A DNA stretch of 64,000 nt, taken from the NCBI RefSeq assembly GCF_004054195.1, contig NZ_SBIW01000008.1:186001-250000 (forward strand), in the 5' to 3' direction. Numbering within the stretch: the stretch's first letter is position 1; each line of letters opens with the position of its first letter. This DNA comes from Mucilaginibacter gilvus. Lineage in GTDB: Bacteria > Bacteroidota > Bacteroidia > Sphingobacteriales > Sphingobacteriaceae. The notes beneath the pieces were generated by a model. The model saw only the letters and a program-made list of their open reading frames with translations. It searched no databases and was not told the origin of the DNA. A program made the translations under genes and the position numbers. This document shows, piece after piece, positions 8,190 through 16,144 of this stretch.

Positions 8190-8441
8190 ATGTTACTTAA
8201 AGTATTAATTATAATTATTTGTATCCTGTACATCGTCCGCTATGTTTTTAAACTATTGCTGCCGGCGATATTCAGGACTGTAATAAACAACGCCCAGCAG
8301 CAACATGCCGGCCAGCAGCAAAATTACCAGCAAACCAAACGGCCGGATGAGCGCGTGAAAGTAGATTATATCCCCGAAGGGCAAAAAGGTAAAGTGCCTG
8401 ATAGTGAAGGGGAATTTGTAGATTACGAGGAAATAAAATAA
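8190..8441 (+). CDS. DUF4834 family small membrane protein
   Basis: An 83-residue protein of the type called DUF4834 in Bacteroidota. It has one N-terminal membrane helix (LLKVLIIIICILYIVRYVF), then a Gln-rich linker (NNAQQQHAGQQQNYQQ), and a charged C-terminal end with the pattern VKVDYIPEGQKGKVPDSEGEFVDYEEI, which is the recognisable part of the family. It is probably anchored in the inner membrane with the tail in the cytoplasm. The next gene starts seven bases later, so they likely form a two-gene unit. Function unknown. Confidence 0.72.
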   Translation: MLLKVLIIIICILYIVRYVFKLLLPAIFRTVINNAQQQHAGQQQNYQQTKRPDERVKVDYIPEGQKGKVPDSEGEFVDYEEIK

Positions 8442-8448
8442 GCCTCAT

Positions 8449-8745
8449 ATGCTTCCCGAGAACCTTTACAAACGCAGGCGTGGCCACGACAACACCTCGC
8501 CGCAATTACTGCTTATAGTAACCAACTGCGTTATACTGGCCGTGCTGATATCGCTTTTTTTAACCTGCGATAAGATCAATAACTTCTTTTGGGCGGCCAT
8601 GGCGCTGCTTGCCTTATACAACGCCTACAACATACGCCGCAACCGCGAAGTGTATAACCGCTTAAATACAATAGTTTACATTATCAGCATTATTGGGATG
8701 GCCCTGGTGTTCTACTACATCCATAAGCAACCGCATAACTGTTAA
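8449..8745 (+). CDS. Small three-helix membrane protein
   Basis: A 98-residue hypothetical protein following the DUF4834 gene by seven bases. The N-terminus is basic (MLPENLYKRRRGHD). Three hydrophobic segments follow: LLLIVTNCVILAVLISLFLT, FFWAAMALLALYNAYNI and IVYIISIIGMALVFYYI, separated by short polar loops. Conserved-looking polar residues are few. The positive-inside pattern suggests that the N-terminus is cytoplasmic. I do not recognise the family. Pairing with a DUF4834 gene is seen in relatives, as far as I recall, but gives no role. Confidence 0.65.
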   Translation: MLPENLYKRRRGHDNTSPQLLLIVTNCVILAVLISLFLTCDKINNFFWAAMALLALYNAYNIRRNREVYNRLNTIVYIISIIGMALVFYYIHKQPHNC

Positions 8746-8793
8746 TTAACATTCTTTCGCACAAACTATCGTTCCTAATCTCATTCAAATTTC

Positions 8794-8801
8794 TATTTTT
8801 G
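8794..8801 (+). promoter_or_regulatory. -7 promoter box TATTTTTG upstream of the YfhO-like gene
   Basis: Exact TAnnTTTG match, 36 bases before the ATG at 8838. Confidence 0.5.
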
Positions 8802-8837
8802 AAGATTATTAGATAAATATCCCTTTAAATAATTTAG

Positions 8838-11357
8838 ATGAATAACTGGTTTAAACGTAATGGCACCCACCTTGCTGTTATTGGAATTTTTTTAGCTATA
8901 TGCTTTTTTTATCTTACCCCTTCATTCCAGGGTAAAACATTAGGGCAAAGCGATGTTATCGGCGCGCAATCCACCCAAAAGGAAATAAACGACTATCGCG
9001 CTAAGGATACCACCATTTTGTGGACCAACCAGATATTCGGCGGGATGCCCACCTTCCAGATCTGGGCACCTTACCCCAACAACATCACTTCGCATGTTGT
9101 AAATGCCGTAAAAGCAACCTTCCCTAACCCGGTAGATACGCTGTTACTGCTTTTATTAGGCACCTACTTTTTATTCATCGTGCTAAAAATGAACCCATGG
9201 TTGGCAGCCGCAGGGGCTGTGGCGTTTACGTTTTCCAGTTATAACATTATACTGCTGGTGGCGGGGCACTCCAACCAGGCCTTTGCAATAGCATTCTTTG
9301 CACCAATAATAGCCAGCATCATCATGACGCTTAGAGGTAATTACCTCAGTGGCTCTGCTTTGGCAGCTTTTTTCCTGGCGATGGAGATCCGCTCCAACCA
9401 CATCCAGATGACCTATTACCTGCTGCTGTCTATCATCATTTTAATGTGCATCGAGTTGTTCCATGCCGTTAAAGGGAAAAAAATGCAGCCGTTTTTAAAG
9501 GCGCTGGGCTTTTTAGCCGGTGCTACTTTATTGGCCATAGCGGTAAACGCATCTATCCTTTGGAGCACTTACGACTACGGTACCGAAACCATTCGTGGCA
9601 AATCCAACCTTAAATCTACCACGCAGGAGCCAACTACCGGTTTAGATAAAGAATATGCTTACCAATGGAGCCAGGGTGTTGGCGAATCGCTTACCTTTTT
9701 GGTGCCAAATGCTTACGGTGGCGCGTTACCAAGCGCTGTGCCTATAAGCGATGACTCCGAAACCATTAAAGTATTTACCAATAAAGGCATCCCGCAGGAT
9801 CAGGCTACGCAGTACGCGCAGCAAATAACATCCCAAATTATACCGTTGTACTGGGGTACTAAACCGGGCACATCGGGGCCGTTTTACTTTGGTGCCGTAA
9901 TTTGCTTTTTGTTTGTATTAGGTCTTATCATTGTTCGCAACCGCTTAAAATGGTGGTTACTGGGCACGGTGCTGCTCACACTCTTCCTGTCGTTTGGCCG
10001 CAACCTGCCGTTCCTTTCAGATATTTTCTTTAATTACTTCCCGCTGTACAACAAATTCCGCGCGGTAGAATCCATATTGGCGGTTGCCAGCCTTTGCTTC
10101 CCTATACTGGCTTTATTGGCCGTACAGGAAGTTATTGAGAACCCCGATAAAAAGGGCATCACTAAAAAGCTCTACATAGCAGGCGGTATAGTGGGCGGGC
10201 TTACGCTCATCCTGATAGCTGTACCTACGGTGTTCCTGAGCTTTAGAACAGATAACCATACAGATATGGTTAACTACCTGGCCCAGGCGCTTAAAAACGA
10301 TACCACTACAGCTAACGAGGTAGGTAAAGCCGTTATTGCCGACAGGATGTCGCTTGAGCGCGCCGATGCCATCCGAACGTTTATATTCCTGCTGGTAACC
10401 TTCGGGCTTTTATGGGCCTTCGTCACCAATAAAATAAAAGCGCAGGTACTATCTATCATTCTGTTTATTATTGTTTTGGTAGACCTATGGCAGGTTGATA
10501 AGCGTTACCTTAAAGAGAGTAATTTTCAGGATAAAGTAGAGGCTGCGCAAGCAGTAGCGCCGCGCGAGGTTGATAATTTTATTATGAAGGATACCGACCC
10601 GGATTTTCGCGTATTTGATTCCGGCGCAGATTTTCGTTACGATACCTTTAACCCTTTCTTCCATAAATCGATTACCGGGTATTCGGCAGCCCGCCTAAAG
10701 CGGTATGACGAGCTTTATTTAAACCAGTTTACCAAAAGTATTAACCAGGATGTGCTTGATATGCTGAACACCAAGTATATTATCACCACAGACCCTAAAA
10801 CCAACAGCAGTCGCCTGCAACGTAATCAAACCGCATGCGGCCATGCCTGGTTCATAAAAAGCGTTAAATACGTTAAAGACGCCGATGAAGAGATGCAGGC
10901 CATCAGCAGTTTCTCGCCAAAGGATGAGGTTATGGTTGATCAGCAATATAAATCGGTTGCCGAAGCAAAAACATTAGCCATAGATACTAACGCAACTATT
11001 AAACTGGTTAAATACACGCCCGATCATTTAACCTACCAAAGTGGCTCGTCAACCAACCAGGTAGCGGTTTTCTCTGAGATCTATTATAAAAAAGGTTGGA
11101 AAATGCTGATAGATGGCGTAGAGCAGCCGTACTTCCGTGCCGATTATTTACTGCGTGCGGCAAATATCCCTACAGGCAATCACGAAATTGAGTTCGTCTT
11201 CCACCCGGCATCATATTATACCGGCGAAGGCATCTCGTTAGCAAGTTCAATATTGCTGGTGCTTGCACTGGGTGGCGCACTATTTGCCGAATTGAAAAAG
11301 AAAAAGCCGGAACCAAAGCCGGTTGTTGTGAAAGCTGAGGCCAGGAAGGCGAAGTAA
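8838..11357 (+). CDS. YfhO-like polytopic membrane protein
   Basis: Large (839-residue) inner-membrane protein of the YfhO group. YfhO of Bacillus adds sugars to lipoteichoic acid using a lipid-linked donor; in Bacteroidota the role is unknown, and a GT-C-like glycosyltransferase is a fair inference. A first helix (LAVIGIFLAICFFYL) is followed by a long extracytoplasmic loop that carries DVIGAQSTQKEINDY. About ten further helices run to residue 560, then a soluble C-terminal domain, one last helix (ISLASSILLVLALGGALF) and a Lys/Pro-rich tail. It is monocistronic and ends at a strong hairpin. Confidence 0.75.
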   Translation: MNNWFKRNGTHLAVIGIFLAICFFYLTPSFQGKTLGQSDVIGAQSTQKEINDYRAKDTTILWTNQIFGGMPTFQIWAPYPNNITSHVVNAVKATFPNPVDTLLLLLLGTYFLFIVLKMNPWLAAAGAVAFTFSSYNIILLVAGHSNQAFAIAFFAPIIASIIMTLRGNYLSGSALAAFFLAMEIRSNHIQMTYYLLLSIIILMCIELFHAVKGKKMQPFLKALGFLAGATLLAIAVNASILWSTYDYGTETIRGKSNLKSTTQEPTTGLDKEYAYQWSQGVGESLTFLVPNAYGGALPSAVPISDDSETIKVFTNKGIPQDQATQYAQQITSQIIPLYWGTKPGTSGPFYFGAVICFLFVLGLIIVRNRLKWWLLGTVLLTLFLSFGRNLPFLSDIFFNYFPLYNKFRAVESILAVASLCFPILALLAVQEVIENPDKKGITKKLYIAGGIVGGLTLILIAVPTVFLSFRTDNHTDMVNYLAQALKNDTTTANEVGKAVIADRMSLERADAIRTFIFLLVTFGLLWAFVTNKIKAQVLSIILFIIVLVDLWQVDKRYLKESNFQDKVEAAQAVAPREVDNFIMKDTDPDFRVFDSGADFRYDTFNPFFHKSITGYSAARLKRYDELYLNQFTKSINQDVLDMLNTKYIITTDPKTNSSRLQRNQTACGHAWFIKSVKYVKDADEEMQAISSFSPKDEVMVDQQYKSVAEAKTLAIDTNATIKLVKYTPDHLTYQSGSSTNQVAVFSEIYYKKGWKMLIDGVEQPYFRADYLLRAANIPTGNHEIEFVFHPASYYTGEGISLASSILLVLALGGALFAELKKKKPEPKPVVVKAEARKAK

Positions 11358-11373
11358 TACAGGAAACATCATA

Positions 11374-11422
11374 AAACACAAAAAGAGCGATGGATTTAAT
11401 ATCCACCGCTCATTTTGTGTTT
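11374..11422. terminator. Bidirectional terminator after the YfhO-like gene
   Basis: Long hairpin: AAACACAAAA pairs with TTTTGTGTTT, and AGCG and TGGAT pair with GCT and ATCCA inside. A/T tracts at the stem base allow termination in both directions. It lies between convergent genes. Confidence 0.8.
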
Positions 11423-11485
11423 GTCAGTTTTAACCGGCGGGTACTATCTGTTATAGCTGCGCCATTTAATGAGCAACGGGGTAAG

Positions 11486-12172
11486 CTACTTAACTATAAT
11501 ATCGTTGCTTTTAATATCGTAGCTGTAAATAGTCACTGTGCCAAGGTCGGTTCCATCAGTCTTTACAAAATTGGTTTGTATAACACCAACCCCCATTTGT
11601 ATATAATAATCATAAGTGGCAAAGGTTTGATAACCGTTGCCCTTATTTTGTTGTAAAAGCATTTGCGTATGGGTTACCCTTGGGAAGGTAATGTCGTTTA
11701 CAACTTTGGTAGCATCTACCTCTTTTACGGTGCCTATAAGCCTTGCCGGGAAGCCCTCTAACAGGCCGCTATCGGTAATCTTAGCTATCCAGGTGCCGCC
11801 AACGGGTGCCCGGTTATCATAATATTCTATCTCCAGGTTATCGTTATAGTCAGCGTAAAAAAGTCTTATTTTAATGATATTGTCATTCACGTAAACGTAA
11901 CCGTTCCCCGCGTTTTTCCGGCTGATGCTAAATATGGTATGGTACGTACTGTCTTTAATAATTGGCTGTTCACCAGTTACGGTAAGTACCGATGAATCGG
12001 GCTCACCGCCCTCTTTATTAGTAACATATTTCCAAAAAGTGCCGGTACCCAGCGGTTGAAAACTGGCAGACCAGTCTTCTTTTGGTGGTGGGCCATAAAT
12101 AGGCGGATCTAATTTACAGGCTTGTGTAAATAAAGCTAAAAGCCCAAAAAATATAAGTAACTTTCTATTCAT
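11486..12172 (-). CDS. Lipoprotein of unknown function
   Basis: A 228-residue predicted lipoprotein. The N-terminus MNRKLLIFFGLLALFTQAC is a lipid-attachment signal (cleavage before Cys19). The mature part has KLDPPIYGPPPKEDWSASF and the pattern LGTGTFWKYVTNKEGG, then mostly short strands, consistent with a beta-rich lipocalin-like or similar outer-membrane-linked domain. The start is the ATG at 12172; the frame is open 37 codons upstream, but that part is not signal-like. It lies alone and convergent to the YfhO-like gene. Family not recognised. Confidence 0.7.
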   Translation of the reverse strand: MNRKLLIFFGLLALFTQACKLDPPIYGPPPKEDWSASFQPLGTGTFWKYVTNKEGGEPDSSVLTVTGEQPIIKDSTYHTIFSISRKNAGNGYVYVNDNIIKIRLFYADYNDNLEIEYYDNRAPVGGTWIAKITDSGLLEGFPARLIGTVKEVDATKVVNDITFPRVTHTQMLLQQNKGNGYQTFATYDYYIQMGVGVIQTNFVKTDGTDLGTVTIYSYDIKSNDIIVK

Positions 12173-12380
12173 ACATGTTTTACGGGAAATTCCGCGTTTT
12201 AGTTTGACGCCGGAAATAAGACTGTAAGCCCTTTCCTTTGAAGCATTTGCGCGCAAATATATCAATACAAAACTAATGCCCAACCCCTATTAAGCGGGCC
12301 GGGCATTAAGTAGTACCAAAAAAACTACGAATTTATTTTAATGTTTATACTTTTTGGGACAGATATTAGGGCTCGTTTAC

Positions 12381-12401
12381 TGGCTATCAGGCTGATAGCC
12401 A
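12381..12401. promoter_or_regulatory. 21-base palindrome, possible operator
   Basis: TGGCTATCAG followed by one base and CTGATAGCCA, a perfect 10-base inverted pair with a single central base. It has no T-tract, so it is not a terminator. It lies about 210 bases upstream of the lipoprotein start and could be a regulator site or an RNA hairpin. Confidence 0.4.
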
Positions 12402-12513
12402 AGGCTGCACCGCTTGTTAAATTATTGATATTGTAATCTATCAATTCCGATTTGCCGAGCTGGTGCCTGCGTAACTTATATCTGTTGCACGGTAATCTAA
12501 ATTTTTGGTAAAC

Positions 12514-12545
12514 AAAAAAGACAACCTTTTACGGGTTGCCTTTTT
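12514..12545. terminator. Terminator downstream of the DUF892 gene
   Basis: Hairpin GACAACC / GGTTGCC with one mismatch and a 7-base loop, flanked by A6 on one side and T5 on the other, so it works for both strands. It lies just beyond the stop of the DUF892 gene (minus strand). Confidence 0.75.
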
Positions 12546-12572
12546 ACTTATTACTATTTTTGAACAGGTAGG

Positions 12573-13133
12573 TTATTCTTTTTCGGTTTTTGCAGTTTCA
12601 TTGATACCTGCTTCTGCTATTTGGGTAAGCAGGCTGTCGCAATTTTTTTCTTCCTTGAGGGTAGCCTCCAATAGGTCGGCAGCTTCCGTATAGCCTAAAG
12701 TAAGCGCAAGGGTACGCAGCGTGCCGTATGATGCAATTTCGTAATGCTCAACCTTTTGCGCAGCAGATATAATGCCGGCATCTCGGGTTAAGGTGCCTTT
12801 TTTGGTTTCGCTTACAATTTCATCAGCTTCTTTTAAAAGGCCGGCCATCGCTTCGCATTTAACGGCTACGGCTTTTTCGCCCACGGATGCAAAGGCGCTT
12901 TCCAAGCGGGTAATATGGTTTTCAGTTTCGGTGATGTGGGTCTCAATAGCGGCTTTTAATTCATCAGAAGTAGCTGCTTTTACCATTTTAGGCAGCGCTT
13001 TTACCAAATGTTTTTCTGCCCAATAGATGTCTTTCAGTTCATCTAAAAATAATTCATTCAGTGCCGAATCTTCAACCACATCGGTTGTTTCGGGTGCTTT
13101 TTTGGTGCGTGGTGCTGTTTTAGTAGTTGCCAT
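12573..13133 (-). CDS. Ferritin-like DUF892 (YciE/YciF) family protein
   Basis: A 186-residue protein of the YciE/YciF ferritin-like group, linked in other bacteria to osmotic, heat and general stress. An N-terminal tail rich in Thr/Lys/Ala (about 20 residues) precedes the four-helix bundle. Signs are LNELFLDELKDIYWAEKHLVKALPKM, then ETHITETENHITRLE and VEHYEIASYGTLR, which carry Glu/His residues of the kind that bind two metal ions. Its neighbour on the same strand is Ku, a stress-related DNA end-binding protein. A terminator follows directly. The reaction it catalyses, if any, is unknown. Confidence 0.85.
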   Translation of the reverse strand: MATTKTAPRTKKAPETTDVVEDSALNELFLDELKDIYWAEKHLVKALPKMVKAATSDELKAAIETHITETENHITRLESAFASVGEKAVAVKCEAMAGLLKEADEIVSETKKGTLTRDAGIISAAQKVEHYEIASYGTLRTLALTLGYTEAADLLEATLKEEKNCDSLLTQIAEAGINETAKTEKE

Positions 13134-13255
13134 GATATTAGCTATTTTTATAGTTTTTGTTTTTCTTATATCAACATGATTAGTAATAATAAGTTTTAGT
13201 TGTTATTAATTATTTTAATTAGAACGACTTATTTAATCTGCGATTGCAATGTTAC

Positions 13256-14026
13256 TTACGCCCCTTTCTTCACTTTCAAGCTGCTCATCAACTGATCGTA
13301 CAGATCGTCGCTGCTGGTTTTATGCGGTTTAAGTTTTTTAACCGTAGCGCGTTTGCCTTTTGCCTTGGCGTGGATGATCTTTAGTAACTCGTCGTTGTAC
13401 TCATCTTTATACTTAGATACATCAAAATCTTCGGCATATTGGTTAACCAGTGCGAGGCCCACATCCAGTTCCTTTTTACTCACGGTAACATCATCGGCAA
13501 TGTTCAGGTCCTCGGTATCGCGAATCTCCTGCCCAAAGCGGATGCGGGTAACCACCAGTACATTTTTTTGAGGGTGTACAATGCACAGGCTTTCGGTGCT
13601 GCGCAGTACAAAGCGCGCCAGCCCTGCTTTTTTTGATTGCTGCAATGCCTTTAGTAGCAGGGAATAGGCTTTGTTGTTTTTGGTATCCGGCTCGGTGTAG
13701 TAGCTGGTTTCGTAAAACATGGGGTTTACATCGGCCAGTTCCACAAAGCTTTCAATTTCTATCACTTTACTTTTTTCGGGCGCGGCATCTTCAAAGTCTT
13801 TTGCATCAACCACCACGTAATCGTCGTTCAGCTTATAACCTTTTACAATTTTATCGTAGGGCACCTCTTTGTGCGTGTTTTCGTTCACCCGTTGGAAACG
13901 GATGCGCGAGTGGTCGCGCCCATCCAGCATATCCAGGTCCAGCGTGCTTTTCTGCACAGCCGAATATAATTTAACAGGGATGTTTACCAGCCCAAACCCA
14001 AGCGAACCTTTCCAGATAGATCTCAT
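13256..14026 (-). CDS. ku: Non-homologous end joining protein Ku
   Basis: Homodimeric ring that binds DNA ends in bacterial end joining and recruits LigD. The N-terminus MRSIWKGSLGFGLVNIPVKLY is the family hallmark. The core has RIRFQRVNENTHKEVPYDKIVKGY, and the C-terminal part has FDVSKYKDEYNDELLKII followed by a basic Lys-rich end. At 256 residues the length is normal. I start at the ATG at 14026, because the TTG one codon upstream adds nothing. LigD is not in the window. The gene is divergent from a large secreted-protein gene. Confidence 0.95.
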   Translation of the reverse strand: MRSIWKGSLGFGLVNIPVKLYSAVQKSTLDLDMLDGRDHSRIRFQRVNENTHKEVPYDKIVKGYKLNDDYVVVDAKDFEDAAPEKSKVIEIESFVELADVNPMFYETSYYTEPDTKNNKAYSLLLKALQQSKKAGLARFVLRSTESLCIVHPQKNVLVVTRIRFGQEIRDTEDLNIADDVTVSKKELDVGLALVNQYAEDFDVSKYKDEYNDELLKIIHAKAKGKRATVKKLKPHKTSSDDLYDQLMSSLKVKKGA

Positions 14027-14158
14027 CAATATGGCAATTTAGTACCAGAGATAACCAACAAAAAGGTGAAGGGTTTTAGTGTGAGGCGATTAAGGTGGAA
14101 TTATTGATTGGGTTTTCCAAAGCCTCTGATTTGATAGGATTTGTTGCCTTAACGGATT

Positions 14159-14198
14159 TTGCGGAAAACCGCAACTTATTATACCGTTTTAACGGTAT
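14159..14198 (+). promoter_or_regulatory. Two adjacent hairpins in the leader of the 14249 gene
   Basis: TTGCGG-AAAA-CCGCAA (14159-14174) and ATACCGT-TTTA-ACGGTAT (14181-14198), both perfect, with four-base loops and only six bases between them. They lie 50-90 bases before the ATG. They could shape mRNA stability or be two half-sites for a regulator. Confidence 0.4.
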
Positions 14199-14248
14199 TG
14201 CCCGCCAGTGCCCTCAAGGCTACTTTTGATAAAAAACACCACCTTATT

Positions 14249-16078
14249 ATGAAGTTAAAACATGTACTCCCCGGCATCGTGCTTGGTATGATGCTGCTTT
14301 CCTCCGCGGCTTACGCGCAGCTGCCCGTGCTCGAAAAAAGCTATGACATTTCCCGCAAAGCCAAAAATGGCTACCTGGGAGGTGTAGAGGTGAATGCCGG
14401 AAAAGAAACCTTCGATATGGTTTTTGTATTGCGCAGCAGCACCAAAAAAATGGTGAAACGCGAAATTTATACTTACGATAAAGAGCTTAATCTCATCAAT
14501 ACCGAAAAAGATGAGCAGCCCATCGAGCAGATGAAAAAGAAATACAAATGGTTCAACTTTAAAGGTGATAGCTATGTTTCGCACAGCTTAAGCGCTTCGG
14601 CAAATTTAACAGGCAAGCTGGTGTTCCGCAAAAAAGAGATCACCTGGAAATATCTTTGGCTAACCGGCAGTTACAATAAATCGGTAAAACAGCTGGAGAA
14701 AGCAAAAGCAACCAACGAAGGCAGCGGCGAAAAGTATTTCTTCCGCGGTGGCGCTTATGAGGTAAAACCCGATAGCACCGTGCTGGTAATGGCAGGCAGG
14801 CAGGAGAAAAAGAACGACCTGGCAGGCTCTATGATGCACTATGATATCTTAAGCTGCGATAACCAGGTAAACATAAAAACCGTGGGTACGGTGGAGTTTA
14901 AATATCCTAACATTCCGGTTTATTCGGCCGCGCTGGAAGATGACAATTCTGAACTGGATAACGATGATTACCCGCGCGATTGGGTGATGGTGTTTGCCCC
15001 CAACAGCAGCGGAGGTGGTGTGGATAAAGATGTTATCGACCCGGATAAGAACAATTACACTTACATCAGGCTGAACACCCAGGGTGAAGTTCTGGAGAAA
15101 TTCAACTTTAAGTCTCCATCAAACGGTTGGCGCGTATTGGGTGCTTATGACCATGATGGTTCGGTGTTTGTATATGGGTCTGCAAATAATAAAGACCAGG
15201 ACAAGTACGTAAACCAGGTATATAAAACGGTGATGGTGCCAACCACATCGGCAGATGACGACGAAAAAGAAGCGGCAAGCTCGGGCAGCGGAGGATTGGG
15301 GGCACTGAAAAGTGGATTCTCTATGCTGTCCGGCTCTGCTGACTTCGGAATCACCCAAGGCAAGATAGATGAGATCATGGATGCGATGAAGTATACCAAC
15401 TTCCAGATAGGTAAGATCAGCAACGGCAAATTCGATTTCCTGAGCTGCCCTACCATCGAGGATTTTGAAAAACTGCAGGCCAAACCATCCGACCAAAAGA
15501 AATTTGCCGAGTTTGATGGCAAAAGCTTTGTGATCAACGGGATCTCCTTCTCCAAAAGTGGCGATGTATTTGTAAACGGACAGGATTTTAAAAAGATAAA
15601 AAAAGGCCGCAGCTACAAAGGCGTATACATGTTCCAGTTCGACCCTACGGGCAACCTCAAACGCAACTACGGTGTGTTTTTAGATCAAAGCAAAACCAGT
15701 GGTTTCTTCAATAAGTCCCCGCTTACTTCGGATATGATCCCATCCAAAAGCTTTATACAGGAAAGCGGTGACGGCAAAAGCCTGTACTGGATGATGCGTA
15801 TGGCAAAATCCATCCATAAAGAATCGCATACCACGTTCGGCTTCAGCTCTAATACCGAAACCACCACCTGGTCGCCATTGTATAACATGGAGTATGGTTC
15901 TATTAACATCGCAGACGGGCAGCTATCAGAGTTTAAATTTTTAGGCGAGAGCGAGAAAAAGAGCTTCTACTTGTTCCCCAATACCAATGAAACCCGCTTG
16001 GGCAATTATAGCCTGTTCTTTAGCGAAACCGAAAAAGGCGATAAGATATTGTTATCGCGGGTAGATCTTACCAAATAA
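14249..16078 (+). CDS. Large secreted protein of unknown function
   Basis: A 609-residue protein with an N-terminal signal peptide (MKLKHVLPGIVLGMMLLSS, cleavage after AYA). The frame is open another 30 codons upstream, but the ATG at 14249 gives the clean signal. The mature protein has many short strands and pairs such as KVFDS-like and YKGVYMFQFDPTGNL, a look of beta-propeller blades, with a Ser/Gly-rich linker in the middle (SSGSGGLGALKSGFS). There is no obvious catalytic motif and no C-terminal sorting domain. A strong terminator follows, then an OmpA gene on the same strand. Family not recognised. Confidence 0.65.
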   Translation: MKLKHVLPGIVLGMMLLSSAAYAQLPVLEKSYDISRKAKNGYLGGVEVNAGKETFDMVFVLRSSTKKMVKREIYTYDKELNLINTEKDEQPIEQMKKKYKWFNFKGDSYVSHSLSASANLTGKLVFRKKEITWKYLWLTGSYNKSVKQLEKAKATNEGSGEKYFFRGGAYEVKPDSTVLVMAGRQEKKNDLAGSMMHYDILSCDNQVNIKTVGTVEFKYPNIPVYSAALEDDNSELDNDDYPRDWVMVFAPNSSGGGVDKDVIDPDKNNYTYIRLNTQGEVLEKFNFKSPSNGWRVLGAYDHDGSVFVYGSANNKDQDKYVNQVYKTVMVPTTSADDDEKEAASSGSGGLGALKSGFSMLSGSADFGITQGKIDEIMDAMKYTNFQIGKISNGKFDFLSCPTIEDFEKLQAKPSDQKKFAEFDGKSFVINGISFSKSGDVFVNGQDFKKIKKGRSYKGVYMFQFDPTGNLKRNYGVFLDQSKTSGFFNKSPLTSDMIPSKSFIQESGDGKSLYWMMRMAKSIHKESHTTFGFSSNTETTTWSPLYNMEYGSINIADGQLSEFKFLGESEKKSFYLFPNTNETRLGNYSLFFSETEKGDKILLSRVDLTK

Positions 16079-16102
16079 TAACCCTTTCAACCCAAACCAT
16101 AT

Positions 16103-16131
16103 ACAGCCGGCCAAAAGCCGGCTGTTGTTTT
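16103..16131 (+). terminator. Terminator after the secreted-protein gene
   Basis: ACAGCCGGC / GCCGGCTGT, a perfect 9-base stem with a 5-base loop, followed by TGTTTTA. It separates the secreted-protein gene from the OmpA-family gene. Confidence 0.85.
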
Positions 16132-16144
16132 ATCTCAACAAATA

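Larger units (their letters stand above)
12173..12572. other. 400-base gene-free gap with palindromes
   Basis: No convincing gene on either strand. It holds a 21-base near-perfect palindrome at 12381-12401 (TGGCTATCAG, one base, then its complement), a looser inverted pair TTGATA/TATCAA at 12425-12444, and a terminator at 12514-12545. The left part should contain the promoter of the lipoprotein gene. Confidence 0.6.

Noticed and set aside
11390..11656. Plus-strand ORF opposite the lipoprotein gene
   Set aside because: Starts in the terminator and overlaps the lipoprotein gene; no protein-like pattern.
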